Of a stretch of DNA of 64,000 nt, positions 41,001 through 48,777 are shown in pieces. The translations under genes and the position numbers were made by a program. This stretch comes from Persicimonas caeni (GTDB lineage: Bacteria > Myxococcota_A > Bradymonadia > Bradymonadales > Bradymonadaceae). The notes below the pieces were generated by a model that was not told the DNA's origin, ran no database searches, and saw only the letters and a program-made list of their open reading frames with translations. The stretch covers positions 7,529,074 through 7,593,073 of the forward strand of contig NZ_CP041186.1 of assembly GCF_006517175.1 (NCBI RefSeq), given 5' to 3'. Position 1 is the stretch's first letter; each line of letters opens with the position of its first letter.

Positions 41001-41042
41001 TCAGGAAGTCGCAAGCTCGCGACGCTCGATTACAGCGACGTG
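40751..41042. repeat. Degenerate array of about 13 units with 20-21 bp period
   Basis: Recurrent starts CCGGAG, GCGGAG or TCGAG come every 21 bases, with two 20-base steps. Clear copies start at 40814, 40835, 40856, 40877, 40898, 40918, 40959 and 40980 (examples: CCGGAGATTTGG, CCGGAGATCTTAC, CCGGAGCGTTTCG). The array runs into the last codons of the permease gene. It is strand-asymmetric and not a CRISPR: there are no unique spacers. Confidence 0.75.
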
Positions 41043-42533
41043 TCCCAGCAGCAACACCACCTCGGCGACGGCCATCGCCCACAGCGAGACGTTCGCCAGG
41101 GCGACCAGCCCGATGGCGGCGACGAGGGGCACGAAGAGCTCGGCGACGCGGGAGCGGCCGGCGAGGCGCCAGGCGAGGGCCATGGCGCCGTTGAGGGCGA
41201 GGCAGGCGCCCGCGGCGAGCGCGGCGTAGGCGAGGCCTGTGAGCCAGTCGCCGTAGCGTACGCCCTGGGCGAGGAGGACGAGCAGGGCGTAGGGGGCGGT
41301 CACCAGCAGGCATTCGCGTACGGCGAAGACGACCGCGGCGGCCAGGTCGGCGTTTTGGGGCAGGGCGAGCAGGTTTTGGTAGGTCGGGCGGATGCGCGGG
41401 GCGGAGAGGCGCACCCACGGGTTGACCAGGGTGGCCGCGGCGATGGCCGGCAGCGTGACGACGAGCCAGCCGGGCAGGGCGGCTTCGCTCAGGCGGAAGA
41501 CGGCGATGCCGGCGGCGAGCCAGCCGAGCCCGTAGGTCCAGCGGGCGAGCATGTAGCGGCGGCCAAATTGGAGCGCGTAGGCGCGAAAGACGACCCGGGC
41601 GGCCTGCGGGAGCAGGGTTTCGCCGAGGCGTTTTTTGCCGAACTCGCTCTTTTGGTGCTGCGCGGAGACCTCGTAGCCGACGAAATCGGCCTCGTGGAAG
41701 CGCGCGGCCATGCGGGGGAAGCCGGCGACGAATTGGCGGTACGAGACGACGATCGCGACGGCGAAGGACGCGCCCAAGATACCCAGGCCCACACTAAAAG
41801 CACGAGTGGGCTCGCCGGCCTTGATGACCTCGCCGAGCACGAGCTTGGCGAGGAGGATGACGATGACCGAGACGGCCAGGGCGACGCCCGGGGAGTACAA
41901 AAAGACCTGGCCTGCGCCGCCGTAGATGTCGCGCGTCTCGCCCTTGCGCTTGTCATCTTTGGTGCGCGAGGGCTTGCCGGTCATCGTCGAGCCGGCGCTC
42001 AGTTGCACCGCGAAGCCGATGGCCGAGCTGGTGAGCAGCCCCAGCGCCATGAGCGCCACGCAGGTGGCCGCGGCCAGCCCGCCGCCGTGCCACCACAGCG
42101 GGATGAAGAAGGGGGCGAGCAGCAGGGCGGCGCCCAGCGCCTCGCCGAGGGCGGCGAGGAGGCGGTCGACGTACAGGGCGTACAGTTTTAGCGGGTAGGG
42201 CTCGACGGCGCGGATGTCCTTTCGGCGAAAGAGGAGCTCCATGACCCGGAAGTTGAGCACCGAGGAGGCCAGGGCAGCCAGCCAGAAGGCGGCCTCGAGC
42301 GCGGCGGCGCCGGCGGGCAAGCTCTCGTCCTCGCCGGCCACGCCCATGGCGGTGACCACGTCGGCGGGCGGCTCGAGCAGGCCGGGGGCGGCCGCGTGGC
42401 CCAGCGCGCCGAGGCCGCCGACGAGCACGACGATGGCACCTACGAGCGCCGCCCACCAGCGCGCAGAGCGCCCCGAAGCGCGGTTTCGCAGCCCGGCGAG
42501 TCGCGCTCTCATCAAGATGCCCAGGTGAGTCAT
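41001..42533 (-). CDS. Polytopic membrane protein, probable ABC-2 exporter permease
   Basis: Integral membrane protein of 510 residues with about 12 hydrophobic segments in two halves, split by a cytoplasmic loop near 195-215 (TMTGKPSRTKDDKRKGE). The N-terminal motif LGILMRARLAGLRNRASG and the NFRVMELLFRRKDI segment (93-106) are typical of large exporter permeases. It is the natural partner of the ATPase at 37781-38536. Its ATG shares bases with the stop of the TPR lipoprotein gene (TGATG). The 3' end overlaps the start of the 21-bp array. Confidence 0.8.
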   Translation of the reverse strand: MTHLGILMRARLAGLRNRASGRSARWWAALVGAIVVLVGGLGALGHAAAPGLLEPPADVVTAMGVAGEDESLPAGAAALEAAFWLAALASSVLNFRVMELLFRRKDIRAVEPYPLKLYALYVDRLLAALGEALGAALLLAPFFIPLWWHGGGLAAATCVALMALGLLTSSAIGFAVQLSAGSTMTGKPSRTKDDKRKGETRDIYGGAGQVFLYSPGVALAVSVIVILLAKLVLGEVIKAGEPTRAFSVGLGILGASFAVAIVVSYRQFVAGFPRMAARFHEADFVGYEVSAQHQKSEFGKKRLGETLLPQAARVVFRAYALQFGRRYMLARWTYGLGWLAAGIAVFRLSEAALPGWLVVTLPAIAAATLVNPWVRLSAPRIRPTYQNLLALPQNADLAAAVVFAVRECLLVTAPYALLVLLAQGVRYGDWLTGLAYAALAAGACLALNGAMALAWRLAGRSRVAELFVPLVAAIGLVALANVSLWAMAVAEVVLLLGHVAVIERRELATS

Positions 42534-42955
42534 CAGTCCGTATCCTGCTTGTTTTCGTTATTGTTCAGCCGATTATTTGGCTGGGGGGTTCGATTCGTGC
42601 TGGACTTTTGGGCCCCGTTCGATGCTTGTTTCTGATTGGCGGCGCCGACGTAGCGCGGCCGGGGCATATCTTTGCGCATGAGCACCGAGCGCACTTCGCG
42701 ATGAATACAGCGAATGCGAAGTTCGGCAGTTTCTGCTAGAGGACTCTGTGGATATGCCTCGAGAAACGCTTGATATCCATCCAGCGCGGCGTCATAGTCG
42801 CCGGCGCGATAATGGGCTTCGGCGTACTCGAACGCTTGCGTTTGAGTTTGCTGCGGGTCTTCGCATGCGACGACGCCCCCCAGCATCCAAGCGCACAACA
42901 CAAGGATCACAAGGGCCCGAATGGAACGGGTTGGTCGAGATATGGGAAACGACAT
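42533..42955 (-). CDS. Small TPR-type lipoprotein
   Basis: Predicted lipoprotein of 140 residues. The signal peptide ends in GVVAC with C31 as lipidation site. Residues 40-85 form about one and a half TPR units (EAHYRAGDYDAALDGYQAFLEAYP), and the tail is Asn/Gln-rich. It is coupled to the permease gene by a TGATG overlap. Its start lies within the era reading frame on the other strand, a divergent overlap of 14-35 bp depending on the era start. A later GTG at 42910 would remove the overlap but shorten the signal peptide. Confidence 0.7.
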   Translation of the reverse strand: MSFPISRPTRSIRALVILVLCAWMLGGVVACEDPQQTQTQAFEYAEAHYRAGDYDAALDGYQAFLEAYPQSPLAETAELRIRCIHREVRSVLMRKDMPRPRYVGAANQKQASNGAQKSSTNRTPQPNNRLNNNENKQDTD

Positions 42956-43907
42956 CGAAGAGCCGTTGAAGAACGAAGAAGAGTTTGCTGACTTTCACGC
43001 CGGTTTCGTGGCGCTCATTGGTCAGCCGAACGTCGGTAAGTCCACCCTGATGAACAGGATTCTGGGCGTCGACCTGGCGATTACGACTGCGAAACCGCAG
43101 ACGACGCGCAACCGGATTCTAGGGGTGCGGACGTTCCCTGAAAAGGGACAGATTTGTTTCGTCGACACGCCGGGCATCCACAAGGCCAAAAAGCGGCTCA
43201 ACCGGGCGATGGTCTCCACGGCGCTCGACGCCATGGACGAGGTCGACCTGATCTGCCATGTGATCGACGCCGCCGAGTACGTCGACAACTTCGACCGCTA
43301 CGACGAGGTGCCCTCGACCGAGGCGTTCATCCTCGACAAGCTCTCGGAGGTCAACCAGCCGGTCTTCTTGTTGTTGAACAAGGTCGACCTGGTCAAAAAG
43401 AAAGACCTGCTCTTGCCGGTCATCGCCGACTTGAGCGAGCGCTACGAGTTCGCCGAGGTCGTGCCCGTGAGCGCGGCCAAGGGCGACAATATCCGCCGGC
43501 TGGTCGAGGTGCTCATCGAGCATCTGCCCGAGGGCCCGCCGATCTTCCCCGAGGATATGCTCACCGACCAGGCCGAGCGGTTCATCGCCGCGGAGTTCAT
43601 CCGCGAGCAGATCCTCGAGCAGACCCACGAAGAGGTGCCCTACAGCGTGGCCGTCGAGATCGAGCGCTTCGTGGAGAACGCCGAGAAGAATATGCTCGAG
43701 ATCTCGGCCATCATTCACGTCGAGCGCGACAGCCAGAAGGGCATCGTCATCGGCAAGGGCGGAAGCCGGCTGAAGTCCATCGGGCGCGAGTCGCGCGCGC
43801 GGATGCAGTCGTTTTTCCACCGAAAGGTTTTCCTAGAGACATTTGTTCGTGTCGAGTCGGAGTGGAGCGAGGACCCCAACGCGCTGCAGCGATTCGGCTA
43901 CGAATAA
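42921..43907 (+). CDS. era: GTPase Era
   Basis: Ribosome-assembly GTPase that binds 16S rRNA, 328 residues from the ATG at 42921 (AAGGG five bases upstream), or 321 from the ATG at 42942. E. coli Era has 301, and the extra residues are N-terminal and acidic. The G1 motif is GQPNVGKST, G3 is DTPGIHKA and G4 is NKVD. The C-terminal KH domain has GIVIGKGGSRLKSIG, which binds the 3' end of 16S rRNA. A second GTPase, Der, follows after a 128-bp gap. Confidence 0.97.
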   Translation: MERVGRDMGNDIEEPLKNEEEFADFHAGFVALIGQPNVGKSTLMNRILGVDLAITTAKPQTTRNRILGVRTFPEKGQICFVDTPGIHKAKKRLNRAMVSTALDAMDEVDLICHVIDAAEYVDNFDRYDEVPSTEAFILDKLSEVNQPVFLLLNKVDLVKKKDLLLPVIADLSERYEFAEVVPVSAAKGDNIRRLVEVLIEHLPEGPPIFPEDMLTDQAERFIAAEFIREQILEQTHEEVPYSVAVEIERFVENAEKNMLEISAIIHVERDSQKGIVIGKGGSRLKSIGRESRARMQSFFHRKVFLETFVRVESEWSEDPNALQRFGYE

Positions 43908-43916
43908 TCCCGAGAA

Positions 43917-43993
43917 TCACCACAGGGAGCACGGAGTCCACGGGGAAAGGCCAACAGAGTAGTTCTCCGTGCCCCCTGCGCTCCCCGTGGTGA
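43917..43993. repeat. Hairpin between era and der
   Basis: TCACCACAGGGAGCACGGAG (43917-43936) pairs with CTCCGTG and CTCCCCGTGGTGA (43965-43993), an imperfect stem. It could be a terminator for era, but no T-run follows. Confidence 0.6.
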
Positions 43994-44035
43994 CCCCGAG
44001 CCCCCGAATCTTCCGAAATCCCGAGACCCCGCAAC

Positions 44036-45352
44036 ATGAGCTTCTTGATCGCCATTGTAGGCCGACCCAACGTCGGCAAAAGTCGCCTGTTCAACCGCCT
44101 GTCGCAGACCGGTGATGCCATCGTGCACGACTTCGAGGGGGTGACGCGCGACCGGCAGTACGCCGACGGCAAGTGGTACGACAACCGCTACACGGTCATC
44201 GACACCGGCGGGTTCGTGCCCGAGGCCGAGGAGCCGATGCTGCGCCAGATGCGCAATCAGGCGCAGCTGGCGATGGACGAGGCCGACCTGATCGTCTTCT
44301 TGCTCGACGGGCGCGACGGCATCTTGCCGGCCGACCGCGAGATCGCCCAGATGCTGCGCCAGGCGACCAAGCCGGTGCTCTTCGCGGTCAACAAGATCGA
44401 CTCGCCGGTCAACCCCGAGCGCCATATCGGCGAATTCTACGAGCTGGGCACCGAGCTGTACCCGATCAGCGCCGAGCACGGCCACGGCGTCGCCCAGTTG
44501 ATGGACGAGGTGTGCTCGCATATCCCCGAGGATCAGGAAGAAGAAGCCCACGAGATGCACGCGCGCATCGCCGTGGTCGGCAAGCCCAACGCGGGCAAGT
44601 CGAGCACGATCAACGCGCTTTTGGGCGAAGACCGGCTGCTCACCAGCGAGGTCGCCGGCACCACCCGCGACGCCATCGACACGCGGATTGCGCGCGGCGA
44701 CCAGGAGTACCTGCTCATCGACACGGCGGGGCTTCGGCGCAAAAAGAAGATCTCGCACCAGCTCGAGGAGTACGCGGTCGTCCAAGCGATTCGCAGCATC
44801 GACCGCGCCGACGTCGTCCTGTTCGTCATCGACGCCACCGAGGGCATCACCTGGCAGGACAAAAAGATCGCCGACGTGGTCAAAAACCGCGGCAAGGCGT
44901 GCGTCATTATCGTCAACAAGTGGGATTTGGTCGCCAAGGAGACCGCCACGGCCGGCGAGTACGTCCACGCCATCCACCGCGAGATGCCGTTCATGGCCTT
45001 CGCGCCGATCATGTTCGTCAGCGCGCTGACCGGCCAGCGAGTCCACAAGATCCTCGACCGCGTCGACGAGGTCTTCGAGCAGTACACCAGCCGCATCTCC
45101 ACCTCGGAGGCCAACCGCTTCCTCGAGCAGGCGCTGGGCCAGCACAACCCGCCGATGCACAAGGGCCGCCCGGTCAAGTTCTACTACGCCTCGCAGGTCG
45201 CCACGCGCCCGCCGACGTTTTTGTTCTCGGTCAACCGCCCGCAGGGCGTCAAACCGAGCTATCGGCGGTACTTGGTGAACAAATTGCGTGAGGTGTACGG
45301 GTTCGAGGGGACGCCGATCAAGACGGTGTTGCGGGGGCGTGGCGAGGAGTGA
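44036..45352 (+). CDS. der: GTPase Der (EngA)
   Basis: Tandem-G-domain GTPase needed for 50S subunit assembly, 438 residues. First domain: G1 GRPNVGKS, G3 DTGG, G4 NKID. Second domain: G1 GKPNAGKSS near 181-189, G3 DTAG, G4 NKWD near 300. The C-terminal KH-like domain ends near 430. In E. coli der stands next to bamB and yfgM; here those genes are 3.4 kb downstream, separated by a symporter and an outer-membrane protein. Confidence 0.97.
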   Translation: MSFLIAIVGRPNVGKSRLFNRLSQTGDAIVHDFEGVTRDRQYADGKWYDNRYTVIDTGGFVPEAEEPMLRQMRNQAQLAMDEADLIVFLLDGRDGILPADREIAQMLRQATKPVLFAVNKIDSPVNPERHIGEFYELGTELYPISAEHGHGVAQLMDEVCSHIPEDQEEEAHEMHARIAVVGKPNAGKSSTINALLGEDRLLTSEVAGTTRDAIDTRIARGDQEYLLIDTAGLRRKKKISHQLEEYAVVQAIRSIDRADVVLFVIDATEGITWQDKKIADVVKNRGKACVIIVNKWDLVAKETATAGEYVHAIHREMPFMAFAPIMFVSALTGQRVHKILDRVDEVFEQYTSRISTSEANRFLEQALGQHNPPMHKGRPVKFYYASQVATRPPTFLFSVNRPQGVKPSYRRYLVNKLREVYGFEGTPIKTVLRGRGEE

Positions 45353-45360
45353 TGCTTTAG

Positions 45361-45705
45361 CGGAGCGGGGGCTTGCCCCCAGCGTAGCCAACGCCCGTGC
45401 AGCCCCAAGGCTTGCCTTGGGGTAAACCGTGCCATTCCTGAACACGGGTCCATGTCGATCGCCGCAACTCCTGAACGCGGCCCCCACTCGATGGCCCCAA
45501 TCATCACAATTCATCGCACCAATGGGCGACGTGTACGATTGCGTTGTTGAACCCATGTGGTCGTTGACGTCAAAACCCCGCGGCAAGCCGCGGGGCTGCA
45601 CATTGGGATGGAGAACCCATGTGGTTGTTGACGTCAAAACCCCGCGGCAAGCCGCGGGGCTGCACCGGCGAGAGCTACGCTCGGGGCAAGCCCCGGCTCC
45701 GCAGG
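45361..45705. repeat. Composite REP-like elements (copy 2), inverted pair with a tandem duplication
   Basis: A reverse copy lies at about 45361-45428 (CCCCAAGGC/GCCTTGGGG followed by TAAACC). Two forward copies of the first half (45551-45601 and 45615-45665, period 64) each have a perfect 9-bp stem, CCCCGCGGC...GCCGCGGGG, with an AA loop. The second forward copy continues into GCTACGCTCGGGGCAAGCCCCGG. The plan is the same as at 30.7-30.9 kb. The gap holds no gene. Confidence 0.8.
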
Positions 45706-45709
45706 GGGA

Positions 45710-47596
45710 CTATTTGTACGTCTCGAACTCCCCTTTCTTGTAGCTCGCCCAATACTTCTCGAGGCGATCGCCCACCTTACCGCTCAGGATGACCGCGCCC
45801 AGGATGTTCGGGAAGGCCATCGACAGGAGCATCAGGTCCGAGAAGTCGAGCACGTTGCCCAGGCTCGAGATGGAGCCGAGGACGATGAAGAGCAGGAAGA
45901 TGATGCGGTAGGGCATCGACTGGCTGGCGCCGAAGAGCGTCGTCCAGCAGCGCTCGCCGTAGTAGCTCCACGAGATCATCGTGCTGAAGGCGAAGAGCAC
46001 GACCGCACCCGACAAGACGTAGGGGAAGAAGCCGATTTCGGAGCCGAAGGCTTTGCTCGTCAGCGAGATGCCGGCCAGGCCGATGGTGTCTTGCTGGGCG
46101 TACACGCCGGTGATGACGATGACGATGCCGGTCATGAAGCAGACGATGATGGTGTCGATGAACGGCTCGAGCAGGCCGACGACGCCCTCGCGGATGGGCT
46201 CGTTGGTCTTGGCCGCCGAGTGGGCGATGGCCGCCGAACCGATACCTGCCTCACTCGAGAAGGCGGCGCGCCGCACGCCCTGGACGAAGACGCCGACCAG
46301 CCCGCCGGCCCACATCGAGTCGGTGTTGAACGCCTCGCTCAAGATGATGCCGACCGCTTCGGGGACCTGCTCGATGTTCATGAAGACGACGGCGAGCGCG
46401 GCCAACACGTAGATACCGCACATGGTGGGCACGATCTTCTCGGCGACTTTGGCGATGCTCTTGATGCCGCCGATGATGACCAGGCCGACCAGCACGGCCA
46501 AGATGAGGCCGTAGACGAGTCCGCGTTCGTTCTCGCCGCCCCCGATCGGCTCGGGGTTGACCACCGCGACGCCCTCGGGCTGGGCCCAATCTTTGATCTC
46601 GCGGCCCTCGATGACGCCGATTTGCATCTGGGCGACGGAGTTCGCGCGCACGTTGTAGCGAGTATGGGCTCGCTCGGCGACGATGGGCACGCGGGCCACA
46701 AAGGCGCCGTCTTCGCGCTTCCAGTCGTCCATGGTCACCGTGAAGCGGGCTCCGGCGGGGCCGTAGTGGCGCTCGGTGGCGTCTTCGGACTCGCTCGCGG
46801 AGGGCACGTTGAAGCGGACGACCTGCGGGGGCAGGTCCCACTCGCGCGGTTGGTCTGCGCGAAGCACGACCTCGCCCTGGGCCTTGGCGCCGCCGAGCCA
46901 GGGCACGATTTCGGTCATCGCCTGGAAGCTCTGGTTGGCCTGGAACATGTTGCCGCCGCCAAACGAGGCGCCGATGCACAAGATGGCGAAGATCAGCGAC
47001 AGCGCGACGCCCAGGGGCTTGAAGAAGCCGCCCATTTCGGCCAGGCCCTCGCGCAGGTAGACCATGGGGCCGCCGCGCACGTCGCCCTTCTTGTCGATGC
47101 GACGGTACATCTGGCCGAGGCTGACCTCGGTGAATTTGCTGGTCATGCCGAACAGGGCGACGACCATCATCCAGAAGACCGCGCCCGGGCCGCCCATGCT
47201 CACCGCGATGGCCACGCCGGCGATATTACCCAGGCCGACGGTGGCCGAGAGCGCGGAGCTTAGCGCCTGGAAGTGAGAGACCTCGCCGGGGTCATCGGGG
47301 TTGTCGTATTTGCCGCGGGTGACGTCGATGGCGTGCTTGAACGCACGCAGGTTGATGAACTTGAAGCGTAGCGTGAAGAAGAGCGCGCCGCCGAAGAGCA
47401 CCATGACGATGAGCGGCATCTCCTCGAGCACCGGCAGCGGGGGGCTCCAGAAGAGCACCGCCCCCATCGGCTCGACGACTGCGCCGAACCATTTGTTGAT
47501 GGTTTGTTCGCCGGCCAATCCCGCCAAGACGGCGATGACGATGACGATGATCACCGGGATGGCGTACTTCTGAGTGTCTTTGAGCTTGTCTTTCAT
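45710..47596 (-). CDS. Sodium:alanine symporter (AGCS family) with a large periplasmic-type insertion
   Basis: Inner-membrane Na+/alanine or glycine symporter, 628 residues against about 450-540 for the family. The N-terminal signature GNIAGVAIAVSMGGPGAVFWM is at about 123-143. Helices follow in the usual pattern, and FGGGNMFQANQ lies near 212-222. Between about 238 and 355 there are about 118 hydrophilic residues (with GPAGARFTVTMDDWKRE) absent from the standard fold. They lie between membrane helices, so they probably form an external or periplasmic domain. The conserved region resumes at GLVYGLILA. The gene has no transporter neighbours. Confidence 0.9.
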   Translation of the reverse strand: MKDKLKDTQKYAIPVIIVIVIAVLAGLAGEQTINKWFGAVVEPMGAVLFWSPPLPVLEEMPLIVMVLFGGALFFTLRFKFINLRAFKHAIDVTRGKYDNPDDPGEVSHFQALSSALSATVGLGNIAGVAIAVSMGGPGAVFWMMVVALFGMTSKFTEVSLGQMYRRIDKKGDVRGGPMVYLREGLAEMGGFFKPLGVALSLIFAILCIGASFGGGNMFQANQSFQAMTEIVPWLGGAKAQGEVVLRADQPREWDLPPQVVRFNVPSASESEDATERHYGPAGARFTVTMDDWKREDGAFVARVPIVAERAHTRYNVRANSVAQMQIGVIEGREIKDWAQPEGVAVVNPEPIGGGENERGLVYGLILAVLVGLVIIGGIKSIAKVAEKIVPTMCGIYVLAALAVVFMNIEQVPEAVGIILSEAFNTDSMWAGGLVGVFVQGVRRAAFSSEAGIGSAAIAHSAAKTNEPIREGVVGLLEPFIDTIIVCFMTGIVIVITGVYAQQDTIGLAGISLTSKAFGSEIGFFPYVLSGAVVLFAFSTMISWSYYGERCWTTLFGASQSMPYRIIFLLFIVLGSISSLGNVLDFSDLMLLSMAFPNILGAVILSGKVGDRLEKYWASYKKGEFETYK

Positions 47597-47947
47597 GTCG
47601 GCGGCTACAGGGGGGCAACGGATCGGGTGATGCCGCCGGCAAAAAGTTGCGCAACATCACCCAAACAGCACGAAATAATTTAGAACTCGCAATGTGATAG
47701 CACTGCGGAGGGTGTCGCCGCAAGATCGTGCTATTTTTGCAGACAAACTACAATTTGGGGGTCGAGAATCGGAAGTGGTCCAAAAACGCGCGCTATTTTT
47801 GCAGACAAACTACAATTTGGGGGTCGAGAATCGGAAGTGGTCCAAAAATGCGCGCCATTTTTGCAGACAAACTACAATTTGGGGGTCGAGAATCGGAAGT
47901 GGTCCAAAAACGCGACCCTCAAGATGTAGTTTGTCCGCCCAAATAGA
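47597..47947. other. Intergenic region carrying the 62-bp tandem repeat
   Basis: The gap separates the symporter start from the end of the outer-membrane protein gene, both on the minus strand. Most of it is the triplicated 62-bp unit. I found no gene in the rest and no convincing promoter for the symporter. Confidence 0.7.
47730..47915. repeat. Three tandem copies of a 62-bp unit
   Basis: Copies start at 47730, 47792 and 47854 and are almost identical. Each contains TTTTTGCAGACAAACTACA and GGGGGTCGAGAATCGG. At 47925-47938 the sequence TGTAGTTTGTCCGC is the inverted counterpart of GCAGACAAACTACA from the units, with one mismatch, closing the array. Confidence 0.95.
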
Positions 47948-48520
47948 CTACAACCTGAAGTGATACGCCAAGTTCGCGCCAATCGTCGAATAGATAGGAA
48001 AGTCGCCGGGGTCGGTCAGCGGGGCGTGCAGCTCGATCATGCCGCCGAGGGACCAGTTGCGGCTGTAGCGCCAGTCGAGGCCGAGGCTGAACTTGCCGCC
48101 GACCGCCGCGCGGTTGACGCCGGGGGCGTCGGGCGGGGCGATGACGAAGTTTTCGATGGCCAGGCCCACGTAGGGGACGTACTGGAAGACGTCGAGGTTG
48201 TAGCGAAACCCGCCGAAGAGGCCCAGCACCTGGCTGGAGGGGATATCGTCCTCGGTCTCGGCAAAGTGGTAGCTGCCCTCGACGCCGCCGACGATGCTCC
48301 AAAAGTCGGTGATGCCCACCCGCGCGCCGATCTGGGCGCCGGGCCCCCATTGGCCGTTGTCGCTCACGGCGTTGGCGTTGGCCAGGTTGAGCGCGCCCCA
48401 TAACTGGGCGTAGCCGTCGCTGGCGCTGGCCTGGGCGGGCAGCACGGCCAACAGACAGAAGAGAAAAAAGGCCGGCGTGAACGAGCGGAGGCGGCGGTCG
48501 AGGCGGGCTGGAATGGTCAT
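47948..48520 (-). CDS. Small outer-membrane beta-barrel protein
   Basis: Protein of 190 residues from the ATG at 48520. It has a signal peptide (about 1-32) ending in AQASAS. The mature chain alternates short polar and hydrophobic strands with Gly and aromatic residues and ends NLAYHFRL, a pattern of small outer-membrane barrels with eight or so strands. No specific family is recognised. It ends just before the 62-bp repeat. Confidence 0.65.
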   Translation of the reverse strand: MTIPARLDRRLRSFTPAFFLFCLLAVLPAQASASDGYAQLWGALNLANANAVSDNGQWGPGAQIGARVGITDFWSIVGGVEGSYHFAETEDDIPSSQVLGLFGGFRYNLDVFQYVPYVGLAIENFVIAPPDAPGVNRAAVGGKFSLGLDWRYSRNWSLGGMIELHAPLTDPGDFPIYSTIGANLAYHFRL

Positions 48521-48777
48521 GGCACTGATTGAGTTAAAGTTTTTGGAAAATCGAGCGCACCTAGTTACGTGGTATCGGCGTTGGTTGACACTCACAAGTG
48601 GCAACAATATAGTCCGCGACTCGCTGGCCCGGCCGATTTTCGGGGATGCTCGACGCGTCCTACAGAGCTCGTGTCGACCGCTGACTTCAAAATAAGCTTT
48701 TAGCCCCTGTCTGGAACTGTCCGCCCGACTTGATGACTAAAGAGGCGCTGCGGACCCGCAGGTTACGGAGAACATAT

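Noticed and set aside
40615-41229. Plus-strand heptad-repeat protein
   Set aside because: Two 20-base steps break the frame relative to the repeat, it overlaps the permease end, and no ribosome site is evident.
43898-45637. 579-residue minus-strand open frame
   Set aside because: Antisense to der, and its start lies in the REP-like repeats.
47730-47938. CRISPR-like array
   Set aside because: The whole 62-bp unit is conserved, so there are no spacers.
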